Source: Cristatella mucedo
Lineage: Eukaryota > Bryozoa > Phylactolaemata > Cristatellidae
Direction of reading: 5' to 3'
Length of the DNA: 64,000 nucleotides
NCBI GenBank assembly: GCA_009760855.2
Contig: WPIO01000047.1
Location: 2,744,001 to 2,808,000, forward strand
Position 1 is the stretch's first letter; each line of letters opens with the position of its first letter. The position numbers and the translations under genes were made by a program. The notes beneath the pieces are model-generated. The model worked only from the letters and a program-made list of their open reading frames with translations. It was not told the origin of the DNA and made no database searches. Below are positions 12,945 through 24,189 of the stretch, piece after piece.

Positions 12945-13245
12945 TTTATCAGTAACTTCACATGGCCACGATGACTAAATGGATGTTACGCAGAAGAGTT
13001 TCTATAGTGCACTCAAAGGCCTAGTCGGCTTTTGTACTCATTCGGTAGCCAACAGACTTCGACTGACGCAACAAAGAGAAAGTGAGAAGCGTAGCTGAGT
13101 CAGGAGAGCAGTTGAGGTAGTGCCTAACATGGAAGTAGCAGCTCAGGATTTCTAGAGTAGAAGTACCACACTCAGCAAAAGGAAAATAGGTGTAGCTGCA
13201 AAAGAATCGTGGAAGTGAGCTACACAGACATATTGTAGTGTGCTA
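12945..13245 (-). mobile_element. LINE-B 3' end
   Basis: GTAGCCAACAGACTTCGACT and AAAGAGAAAGTGAGAAGCG correspond to the terminal coding block LPTFSLLRETKSVGY. Confidence 0.75.
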
Positions 13246-15054
13246 TGGACATAGAGAACAGCGGCTGTGTTGTCATTATACTCGTCTTCAGAGTGAGGCG
13301 CTAAACTGTTATCGATAATGAAATGGCAATAGGGCTAATGTATTCGGTCTATAGATCATGCTACAGTGAGCGAACGCAGTTCCATTTCGTCGGTCAGCAC
13401 CTTCCTACGACCACCGTTGTAAGGTGGGTGTGGTACCCTCGGAAGGTAACCTGTACTTTACTACTAATTGGATTTGGCAGAGCCATTGTCTACCAGTAAG
13501 GTGTACGAATAGGTTTCATTTCCGCGTCAAATGCAATCCTAGCTGTGGGTCCATGCCCGTACATTGGGTGTGTGCGAGGTAGAAATATCTGGTAGAAACC
13601 GCTAGAAATCTGAATACTCGTACCGGTAGAAATATGAGATCTCAATAAGCATTCGACCGCTGCTCTACCGGCTTACACAGCTCGCGCTCCAGCTGGCGGC
13701 TTGGTGAGTTTAAGGACGAACCTCTCCGTTCAACTTTCAAAAGGTCACCCGACAAACTCAAGCATCCGTAAGCTTAAGTTTTATGTTTTTCACGCGATAG
13801 AATGACTCACAAAGGAGCTGTTGTGCCGGGACAGAACTAGCCCCGGGCAGACACTACGAAGGCCGGCAGGAGCTCGGTTCGACCATAGGACACGTGCATT
13901 ATTATGTGACAGAGCAGGATTGCCCGATATCGACATATTGTTTACGCATCCTTAAGAAATAGTTTGTGGATTCCGTGAGTGACTGTGTTTTTGCCCATTG
14001 GATCTGTCAGCTACCCTACAGAACATTGGTATGCTTCCTAGATCTCCCACTAAACGGCTTTTGCACAACCTGCATGTCCTAGAAAATGCTCCAATGGTGA
14101 GACGAACTTGCAACTGCTAAGATCAATTGATTAAGTTAGCGGCTGTTCACTAAGTTGCTATAAAGATCTCCAAGAGCATGTTTGTCTATGACTACACCAG
14201 GCCATGAAGACTTAGCGGTCACGGCTGTGGAGAGATTTCCGCTAAAGCCATTGCACTTCCATGGTGGGCACACAAAGTCAATTGACTTAATCTCATCCAA
14301 TCATGAAAGCGGAAAAGAACAGCTGATAAAGTATAAACAACAGATCCTTGGAAACGGACGACGCTTCACTCAGCACAGACTCACATCTTCGACTACGTAG
14401 TAAAACTGAATGGAACCAATCCATCCAACTATTGATAGACAAGGCTAATACCAAATCTTGTCCGTGCGAAGTACATGTACACCTGACTGCTTGACTGCTG
14501 GAAGGCCCTGAGCAGCACAGTGGGGCGGTGTTGGGGCCTTGCAGTATGATCCACAGATTGAAAACATTAGCCTTATTACCACTTTATTATCAACACTCGT
14601 TCAGTCTAACACCTGGACAACAAAGAAAGTGAGAGTGCTCATTATAAGGGCAACCCAACCGCACTTTGCCTCATACCCAAGCGAGGCATATTATTTTGCA
14701 AGTCAACCTGTAGGCTCTTAGATAATTGGTGCCGGGTTAGCCGGAGACGGTTTTGGTTTTCAAGGCACCGGTATGGCTCAGGTTATCCACTTGGGTTGCA
14801 AAAGCTGCTACAATCCGGGTGCAAGACTGCAGACAGCGAAGCTATCGATCCTGTTCTACTACACATAAGAAGGCCTGCAGTGGGTCAGGGGCTATGTAGC
14901 ACTCATTAACCTTGAAGTCTGCATATCCCAGCAATGTATTCTAATCAGGGCAATGTTTTTCTTGGTTTGTCGATCAGTCGATCGCACTTCAAAGGCAATG
15001 GTGAATTGTATGACCACACTGCTCCAATCACGGAATCCTCCAAAGTTTGTGTGG
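13246..15054. other. No recognised feature
   Basis: Unique-looking sequence with short frames; nothing recognised. Confidence 0.5.
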
Positions 15055-15405
15055 GTCTTTGCCGTATGGTGTTGGTTTCCAAAGACCCAGATTTCTAGAA
15101 CTGGAGGTATGCTGTCCCCGCAAGCACTAGACATTCAAGTAGAGAACATTCAATGCCAGACGAACATCCGTGTAACGTATGTTCGGTACTTTGTATTGCT
15201 TCCTTCTTGAAACTGATGTTTGTGGCAACATTTTAAATTCTGCTTCGTATACGTTATCTATGAGCTTTGTAACTGTGGTCTCAAGCTGTCAACGGTAAGT
15301 GTGGGCAATCATAGTTGCTGCTGTTGATAGTTTGCATTTATTTCAGGATGCAGTGTGCTTGCCGCTTAGGTTGAGCGTGCACCTATTTTATAAAATCTAG
15401 ATCCA
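15055..15405 (+). repeat. Unclassified interspersed repeat, copy 1
   Basis: About 350 bp with a clear inverted partner at 42110-42470. Shared blocks: TTTCCAAAGACCCAG, TTCTAGAACTGGAG, ATTGCTTCCTTCTTGAAACT, GATGTTTGTGGCAA and TCTATGAGCTTTGTAACTG. No ORF or terminal structure seen. Confidence 0.75.
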
Positions 15406-15425
15406 CAGCAAGATTTTTGCGTTGT

Positions 15426-15515
15426 AACACACACGCACATACACACACACACACACACACGCACACACACATACACACACACACACACATACACGCACAC
15501 ACATACACGCACACA
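15426..15515. repeat. (CA)n microsatellite
   Basis: CA run with CG and TA interruptions, abutting a LINE-A fragment. Confidence 0.95.
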
Positions 15516-15524
15516 TATTTGCAG

Positions 15525-16150
15525 GGGCCACAATTAGAACCGATGCAAAACTGTGCAACTAGGCTTTTCTGTCGTGATTGTTGCAGTTGCCACATCAGGC
15601 CACTTCCAGCTTACTTGCACCGGCTCCCAGTAAAGCACGGTATCGACTTCAAGGCTCGGTTACTCACATTAGGCTCATTAGTTCTTTGTCTCTCCAACCT
15701 ACCTATCAGATCTACTTTCCCACCAGGCCAAGCATCGCATCACAAGCTTTTCTTAATCTAATTGTTTAGCTACACATCGTACGTACCTTAAATCCTTTAG
15801 AGACCGTTCCTTTAGTTTCTATGCTCCCAAAAGCGTGGAACTCACTTCCAACTGGCGTTACGACATCCCTGACCTGACGATATTTAAAACGAAACTAAAA
15901 CTGCATCATTTATAACAGCATTAGTGGGTCCGTGTAATTCGTCCTTTGCGTGATTGTGCATGCTGACTCTGTGCATGCTGCAGCTAACCACATTTGCATG
16001 CTGAGCCTGTGCCTGTGCTTGTTATCATTGAGCATGCTGACAGTAATCATTCTACCGTGTTTCCTTTGCAGTATAGATAAAGTGCCTTGAAAAAGATCAA
16101 GTTCTCTGAAGATGCTGCGCAAATATACTGCTTTTATTATGTAATTATAT
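15525..16150 (+). mobile_element. LINE-A C-terminal and 3' UTR fragment
   Basis: Decayed copy beginning at QLEPMQNCATRLF (family QLVQNSAARLV) with RLPVKHGIDFKARLLTL, followed by the GCATGCTGACTCTGTG-type UTR and a worn stem-loop near 16095. Confidence 0.7.
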
Positions 16151-17067
16151 TATTATATTACTATATCGATTATATTACTCGCACGCATAGAGCTCTGGTC
16201 ACTGGTAGAGTTCGGCGAAAATTCGCCCTTAATGAAAGTTTTGAAGCTATAATTTACGTACCACGAGCGCTTTAAAATATGCATTTCTAGCTAGCAGGAT
16301 ATCCTCTGAACATACTTGTGGCCAATATCATTTCGTCATGTCAGACGTGAGGCTGGTGCTGACAGATACTGGCCATTGTTTTTCATTACCAGGAAAAACA
16401 CTTGATGCTCAACTGAGTCACTGGGCGCTGTTCGATGCTTGGATTTCAGCCTGAAAGCCAGCCACTTTCAGAGTTCACTGACGGACTGCCATTGGTCCAC
16501 AAAGCAGAACTGAACTCCAACAGTAAAAATAAAAACATGGTGTCATCTGCCTAAAGCTTTTAAACGTAATTGAATCTTTTCTCATTCGTCACGTCAATCG
16601 CTAAGCCGAAATTGAGGATCCAAGCTTTCAATGTGGAGCAAAGAAGAACATTTTCAGACAAACATGCGGTGCTCTCTGTACATACATCCAATTACGAAGC
16701 TTCCCCTGTCCTTGATCTAAATGTTTATTGAGAATGGTTGATATAAACCTAGCGGAAATGCATTTGACTATCTGCCAGTGTGGCCAAGGTGCGAGGCCAA
16801 AAACTCTTGGAAGTTGTTCAACATAGCACCTAGTTCTTTTGCGATTCAGTACTCGTAGGATGACCTCGAAGTTGATGGAAATACACATTCATCGAAGTCA
16901 AGCCTTCAAGTGGAGACAAAGTAAGACCATCCTGCATGGCAGGCGAGCATGCGCGTCAGCGTTCTCCGCTTGGCTACTGCAGATGGGCAGAAGGATGAAG
17001 CTGGCTTGTGTAGAGCGTAGAGACTTTTTTCTCTTCCCAGCAGCTTAATTTACCTCACGATTAGGGT
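16151..17067. other. No recognised feature
   Basis: Nothing recognised. Confidence 0.5.
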
Positions 17068-17165
17068 TTGGTGGCTTAGCTCAGGGACTCAGCCCGGGTA
17101 AGTGGAGCCGACTGCACCTAGGTTTAATTTCCGCAAGATGCCTATACACGGTTGTCTACTACTCC
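17068..17165 (+). mobile_element. Possible tRNA-like SINE head
   Basis: GTGGCTTAGCTCAGGGACTC resembles a tRNA A box and AGGTTTAATTTCC a worn B box about 35 bp on. No tail identified. Confidence 0.3.
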
Positions 17166-17204
17166 GGAGTAGGATTATGTGCAGGGAAGCTTCAAATACA
17201 TGCT

Positions 17205-18300
17205 AATAATAATAATATTGATAATAAGACACTCGCATAGCAACCTAAGACAAGTAGATCAGTTTCTAGGCAATTTATAAAGGTTCTAAAAATAGCATAT
17301 CAGTTGGTAAGTGATCATGCATAGTGTCAGCACAAATAGGCACTCAATGGACAATTCACCTGGAATCAGCACAATTCTGTAACAACTGGGTGCCTTTTAG
17401 CTTCTTTTTAAATGTTATCAATTCGAGGGTGTTTAGAACTCACTTTGGAGTCAGTTACAGGCTTAGGGATCATATAAACCCAAGCTGCAGTCTTCATAGG
17501 ATTTGAGGTTGGCTACGGTCATAGTGAAACATCTCAAGTCAGAAGAGCGGTTGGTATGATGAGAAACCTGATTAGGAAGCCTTTCAGGTGCATATGCCGG
17601 AGAAAATAAATGATATGATCTAAAAGCGAGAAACGGCATTTTATGCACAGTACTGCTTGAGCCAGTACAGCTGGGTGAGATGTGGCGTAACGTGGCAGCT
17701 CCAAAGGTCATGACAGAAAGACCAGCAACGGAGTTTTGACTGTAATTTTGTTGCAACAGCACAAAGACCTGGGAGTTGAGACTGACGGAATTCAAAGTAG
17801 ATGCCTTAAATACACTAGCTTGCATAGCTTTGGTAGCCTTATCTAAGCAGGCCTGAATTTTCGTAATGGTGGGTAGCGAAAGTAGACAGATTCTTAGATG
17901 AGGTATTTATCTATAGAAAAGCGTGTTGGAATAAGACATAGTTTTGCGGTCTGTATCAGATATGCTGGCTGACCCCATCCATTCAAGTGCAAATATCAGC
18001 AATATATCCTGCAAGGAATTATATGAGAGTACTTGAGTTGCTTGAAGAAGGGGATCGAGCAAAGAGCATGTACTGCTTCACATAACATGCGTAAAAATGT
18101 AATCGCAGATTATTCTTGGCGATGGCATCAACCAGAGGACAATTATAAATTGTGAAAAGAAATAGATCAAACACGGATCCCTTTGTAATTATATTGCAGT
18201 AGTTTACCGCATGACATCAACGCTCTGAAATCTTGCATGGGAGTCCCGGTGAGGCCCAGGCAAGATGATAGGTGTTCAGGACGAACTTGGAGATCAATTC
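17205..18300 (-). mobile_element. LINE-A, strongly diverged copy
   Basis: Tail near 17205. Coding relics include FVLLQQNYSQNSVAGL and FRSYHLFSPAYAPERLPNQV (family APAYLSDILPHQA). RT relics continue to about 18290. A LINE-B 3' end abuts it at 18301. Confidence 0.65.
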
Positions 18301-19460
18301 CTCAAATAATGTAATGTAATTTATCTCCGTCAGTAACTCCACAAAGTCATAAAGACCAAGTGGGTGTTACGCAGGAAAGTTTTGTATAGCGCACTCACAG
18401 CCTAAGCGGCTTTCGGTACGCATTCGGTAGCCAACAGACTTCGTCTCACGCAACAAAGAGAAAGTGGGAAGCATAGCAGAGTCAGGAGAGCAGTTGAGGT
18501 AGTCAGTAGCATAGAAGTAGCAGTTCAGGACCGCTGAAAAAGATGTGCCATAGTCGGCAGTTGGAGAGTAGTTGTCGTTGCGTAAGAATTGTGGAAGCGA
18601 GTTCCACAGTCTAGGACCTGCAGAGCTAAAGCTTCTGTCGCCAGCTGTCTTTAAGCGGAGGAATGGGACAGCTAATTTATTGTCCACACAGGACCTAAGG
18701 GCGCGAACGGGCTGAAACTGATGCAGAAGTTCAGCTAGGTACGAAGGAGCTAAGCCGTGGCGGGCCTTGTGGGTTAGCGTAAGAACTTTGCTCTGTATCC
18801 TTTGCTCAACCGGCAACCATCCTAGCTCTTTCAGCAGAGGTGACACGTGCTCAAACCGCTGGGACTTGAAGACCAGCCTTGGAGCCATATTCATAGTCAG
18901 CTGCAGTGGCATAATAGCTTTCTTTGGCAGCCCAGCCAAAAGGGAATTACAATAATCAAGCCGAGACAGAACTAAAGAGCTAGTTAAATTTTTTACAAGC
19001 CACTGTGGGAGACAGCTTCTAATCTTGGATAGGGATTGGATGTGATGGCTAGCTGTAGAGGCAGTCTTCTGAACGAAGCTTTTGAAATTGAGGCAGCTGT
19101 CGAACACGACACCTAGATTACGAGCACGTGGTGACGGTCGCACAATAGCATCACCTATTAGAACAGCAAAGCCTTTTAATCCAGCTACACGCTTAGGGTG
19201 TCCTATGAGCAGCAGTTCGGCTGTATCATCATTTAGTTTCAGGAAGTTTTCCGACATCCAGGATCGAATATCGGCAAGGCAAGCACTCACTGCCGTGATA
19301 TCCAACCAAACTAGCAGAGAGACTCTATAACCCAGAAGGAACTTGCTGAGTTTAAAGCTTTGATGCAAGAGTTTAACTGGTCCCCAATTATACTTCTCTG
19401 TGTCTTTGATAGAAAGACCAACCCGTCGACTCGGTAGAAGTGGCTCAAGTTCCACTGGTC
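18301..19460 (-). mobile_element. LINE-B, longest copy with 362-codon ORF
   Basis: ORF 19455-18367 is the longest in the window. It reads SLLVWLDITAVSACLADIRS, WMSENFLKLNDDTAELLLIG, LVLSRLDYCNSLLAGLPKKA, LGWLPVEQRIQSKVLTLTHK and RLKTAGDRSFSSAGPRLWNS. The sequence jumps from the LLVxLDL motif directly to the SENFLKLNDD block, so the YADD part is deleted while the frame is kept. Such a protein cannot be an active RT. The 3' end carries (CATTA)n. It abuts an older LINE-A at 18300. Confidence 0.88.
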
Positions 19461-20561
19461 TAGCATTGACTGCTCAGTTATTGGCCTGGCAAAAGCCTAC
19501 TTGCATGATGGAATGGCTAGATTTGAGGCTCAGATTCAAATGCATTGCGTTACTTATGCAGGCATAGGCAAATTTATTCATTTCTCAACGATTGCAAAGG
19601 TCGTAGGATCTAGAGAGCTAGTAGTCATCTGAGGCTGGGAGATAAACATCTAAATCTGGTGACTAGTAGCAGGCTTGGAGGTAGTCATTGAGGTAAATCA
19701 AAGAGATGGGGGCGTCGTCTATTGGGAATACTACGCTGGGGATGGGCTATCTGGTGTTATAAATATTGCTAATAAAGTAGCTAGATAAGCATCTTCTTTA
19801 TCGCCACTCATTTTTCTAGGTAAGTTCTATATTTGGGAGCACTTAAGGAGATGGTTTAGGGCTCACATCAGCATTTCGGGAATCGAGCACCTGTACTGCC
19901 GTAGCCAGGATAGATCGGCACGACTCGCCGCAATAGCGATATTATATAGACCTTGAAGGAGAGTGCAAATGCAGTGCTTAGTCAGAGGAACAAACTCACC
20001 AAAAACACTGGCTATTTTCGTGTATTGGTATTCAACTGGAAGAATGAGTTGGGTGAAGCTTTTAGCATAACAAGCGAGGAATATATTTTTAGCAAAGAGA
20101 ATAGCTGTAAAGAGCTTAATGTTTTCGTGATTTAGAGAAGATTTTTGAATACGTGAGATAAAAACTTCTGACTTAATGACATGCAGATGTGGTCAGTTAT
20201 GCAGACTGTGGGAGTAAAATGACTGCATACAATCGTGGTAGAATTATTTGACGGAATTTTATGGAAATGAAATGTATGGCCTTTCTTTTAAGTGCACCCT
20301 TTCACATGAGCCATATGATAAAAATTAATTATAGCCAATATACGAAACTCGGTACGCAAGGTTTAAGTTGCATCGTGGTAAGAAATATTAAAATACACAT
20401 AGCAGATGCGACGATTTCTTCGACGCGATAGAGAAATCTGACGTAGAGGAAGTACCGGGCCTGGGCTGATGGACGACTGCTAACATCGGAAACTTAATGT
20501 AAAGGGACTCTGATTTTCTGAATAGTTTAAAGCATAACTCAATTAAAATAATAAATCAATT
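19461..20561. other. No recognised feature
   Basis: Possible very old LINE remains near 19780-19840; otherwise nothing recognised. Confidence 0.45.
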
Positions 20562-20735
20562 TTAGCTGATTAAACAGCCTCTTTTTGTATAGCGACAGAA
20601 GAGCCTTTACGGCCATCACCACCGCTTGCAGTGGCGATAAAGGATCGCCCACCGCAGGAATCAAACCCACGACCTCGGGACCGAGGTCGTGAAAGCAACC
20701 GCCTTACTTAGTGTGCCATTAGCCCATTGCACTGC
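20562..20735 (-). mobile_element. SINE-1 (tRNA-derived)
   Basis: Near-identical inverted partner of the copy at 51412. It contains the B box GGTTTGATTCC and a GACCTCGGTCCCGAGGTCGT palindrome, ending in the CGCTATACAAAAAGAGGCTG tail. Confidence 0.8.
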
Positions 20736-21795
20736 AGTAAAGTTTTTGTCTTGGTATACACTACAATTTAGTATGAGGAGCGACCTTCAGTTGAGATTCC
20801 AACTCTCTTGAACTAGGTCTAAATGAACCATTCATTTATCATGTCGGGTAAAAGCCCTAGATATTGAATGCTAGCTCTTGAACAGCACATCAAGCTTTCG
20901 CATCCGTGTCTCAGTTTTAAGTATCCGCGGTGGTTGGCCTCGAATACATCATAAGCTTGTCCGTGCATTCAAACTAGAGAATCCTTTTTAAATAAGCGGG
21001 GAGTCACCGTCACTGTTTAAGTAACTTTGCTTCAATCCGTGGGGCTCTGCAGGTTCTGAACACTGACCCATTTTAGAAACGAAGAAAATTCTGTTCTGAT
21101 CCGTGCAAAATGCTACCCTAACAATAAAAAGTGCTCTAACCTCATTTACCGGCCTTCTAAAATGATCAGTGCAATCGCACTCTCTTGTGCACTCCTTCGT
21201 TTGCCTTGACCACTGCAGAAGATATACATCATTCGACATTCTATTTTGCAATCAATACTGTGAGATTGCAATGGATTTCAAGCGAAACGTGCCATGTAGC
21301 ATTAAGAGAAGTCTCAACTCATAACTAGCTATCAACCGTGGTCGGCAACGGTACTTTAATGAATTGGTAGCGAACTTGCTATTTCACTAGACGAGCTTTC
21401 CCTGTGTGCTAATCATTTGCTCTCACAGCTTGGCCATGCAGAAGACCCGAACGCCGTGGCCAATCGCCGAGCAAGTGAAAGCAAACAAGATTAAATGGTT
21501 AACTGCACATATACGGGAAACGCCTAAACAATGAGCGTTTGTGCTGGAGCAGAAGTTGATGCAAATTAAAATTCGGCACTATTACAGCCATTTTTAGTGG
21601 TACTTATATGGGCTCTAGCTGTCGTATGCAACTTTCCCGACTAGAAACCTTCTTTCAGTATGAATTTATTTCGGAAACACTCAAAGTGATTAACTATTGT
21701 GGTACTTACGCTGTAGCTCTTTATTAGGGACCTGTATCTTTTTTTAATTGAGCTATTTTGAACTGTCAGATTGCGTATTTGTTTAAGTGTGTATA

Positions 21796-21796
<1 letters not shown>
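20736..21796. other. No recognised feature
   Basis: Nothing recognised before the (AT)n and palindrome. Confidence 0.5.

Positions 21797-21849
<53 letters not shown>
21797..21849. repeat. (AT)n microsatellite
   Basis: Pure AT run directly left of the palindrome. Confidence 0.95.
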
Positions 21850-22082
<233 letters not shown>

Positions 22083-24189
22083 TACGTGTACAAATACATT
22101 TTTTATACTTGGTAGTCGAATTCAATTTTTAACTGGGTACACGGTGTGTTTTCCGAATCATTGATGCTGAAAATAAATTACAAATAGACAACTTCTTTAG
22201 TTAGTAAGATGAGCTATGCTTCTGCAACATTGTGGCTGGCCTATTCGAGGCTAAACGAATCATATGTAGCCCAAGTTAGTCGCGCCTAGTCATGGCATGG
22301 ACAGTTTATTCAGGAGCTTCAAAACCTTGCTTCTTCGAAACTAGAATATGCACTCTTATTTGGCGGTCTCGCCTTATAACTTGCCCTGTCTACCTTAAAG
22401 AGGAATTATGATTGTCAAGATGTTGCTTGGTGTCTTGAAGTCTGTGGACTATGGCTAGGTGGTCAGTAAAGACTTCCTATGAGACATCAAGACAACATAG
22501 TGGCACTATCACCAAAGGGAGTGGCCACAGCAGATCGGTTTCTCAAACGTGAAGAATACTATCAAGAGTTACTGGCCGCTGGTGGATCCTAAGAAGGTGC
22601 TGATGCCGCCTCTGCGCGTCAAATGTGAACCTCGTTAAGCAACTCATCGTGGCTATAAGCAACGAGTCAGCCACTTTAAAGTCCCTGCAAGATGTACAGT
22701 CCCACACTTGCAATAACTTGCGGGAGTGACGCGAGAACGAGCACGCTCGCAGGGAGAAGTGTTTAGACTGCAGCATGTGCCACGGAGTGGCCAAGGTTTG
22801 CTCGAAAATGAAAAAGCTTGCGAATGGATGTCATCTCGACAATAGCGTCAAAGTAATCCTCGAAAGCAAAGTATGGACAATTACAATCTGCGTATAAAAG
22901 AGACACTTTGTATTTGCTCCAAGCTGAGATCAAGTAAAGGTACGCATGGTTAGGACGAGCTTTGATATAGTCGCACTAGATCAGCTTTCTGTTCTAGCTA
23001 AGCCACGCGGCTGTTACTTTCCCATTGGCCAATAGTAAACATTAGCCCCTTGGCGTCGGCAAACCATAGCTAACAGTCTAATTGTGCTAACCAGCCTAGA
23101 GTCGAATGAGCTGCCTCCGATCTTGTTCTCTGTACAACAGTGCCATAGTCTTCTAGATTGGAGTACTCTTTATTAGGCTACTACTCTAAGTGGCTGGGCA
23201 GCCTTAAAAAGAGCACTTTGAAATTGCTGCCATGCATGCTTAAATGACGAACTCTTGGTTGAACTGGGTATCCGAACTGCAATTATCCCTCTAACCTGTC
23301 ATGTCTGCCATGAACTCTGCTGCTGCATCAGCCTTTCAGGAAGCTCATGACAGTAGATGTTGTATGTATCATATTCGTCCATTACAGCTATTGTTTGGAG
23401 CACATTCTCTTGCCATGCCGACCGTGGAGGGCTCGGTTTATGACTTGCAAGCTTAGTAATTATGAATTCCTTGCTACCAGTTCTTACTTTCCTTTTTGAA
23501 ATCTTGTACAGCCAGATGTTTACCATTAATTTTTAATTGTAGACCCAATTACGCTAGACGCTTAACTTTTCCTAATATAAAAAGATTTTTAATTATCGAT
23601 TCACCGAAACTTGCTCAATTGTATGTGCAATGTACAATTAAGCGGCTTAAAATGGTTTCATTCTCACAACTTTCTCTAGTTCTAGACAGAGACATATCCG
23701 GGTACATATATTATCTTTAAAGTCCATCTTTAATAACGGGGTGCGAATACTTTTTTGCGCCACTAAAAAGGAAAGGATTTAGAGTCATTATCTCTGCGTA
23801 CGTTGTAATTGCTAAACAGTTTATACGATAGTTGAAGTCCAAATGTTGTGCTAAGTAATCAAAAATTCTAAAGCCAACATTGTGATGCGCACAGAAAACT
23901 TTGTCAGCTCGTTTCATTTCGTCCGATTAGGCTCGGAAAATGCGGGTGGAGGTAGCGTCCAAAATCACCAATTGCCGATCGGGCGAACGTACATCACAAC
24001 ATATCCGTGGTCAGAGATGCAACACATTTCGCATTCGGTGCGCTTCGAGGAGGTGATGTGCAAGAAAGTGATTATGGCGAAGACTGGCGTCGAAGGTGCA
24101 CGAAAGACTCTTCCAACTTCGAAAAATAGGCGAATTCGCAAATCGCTGGACACTTCGGCGCCTCCCGGATTGAGCAAAGGATGGGCTGG
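22083..24189. other. No recognised feature
   Basis: Frames at 23299-23526 and 23882-24196 look no different from chance. The latter leads into GC island 2. Confidence 0.45.
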
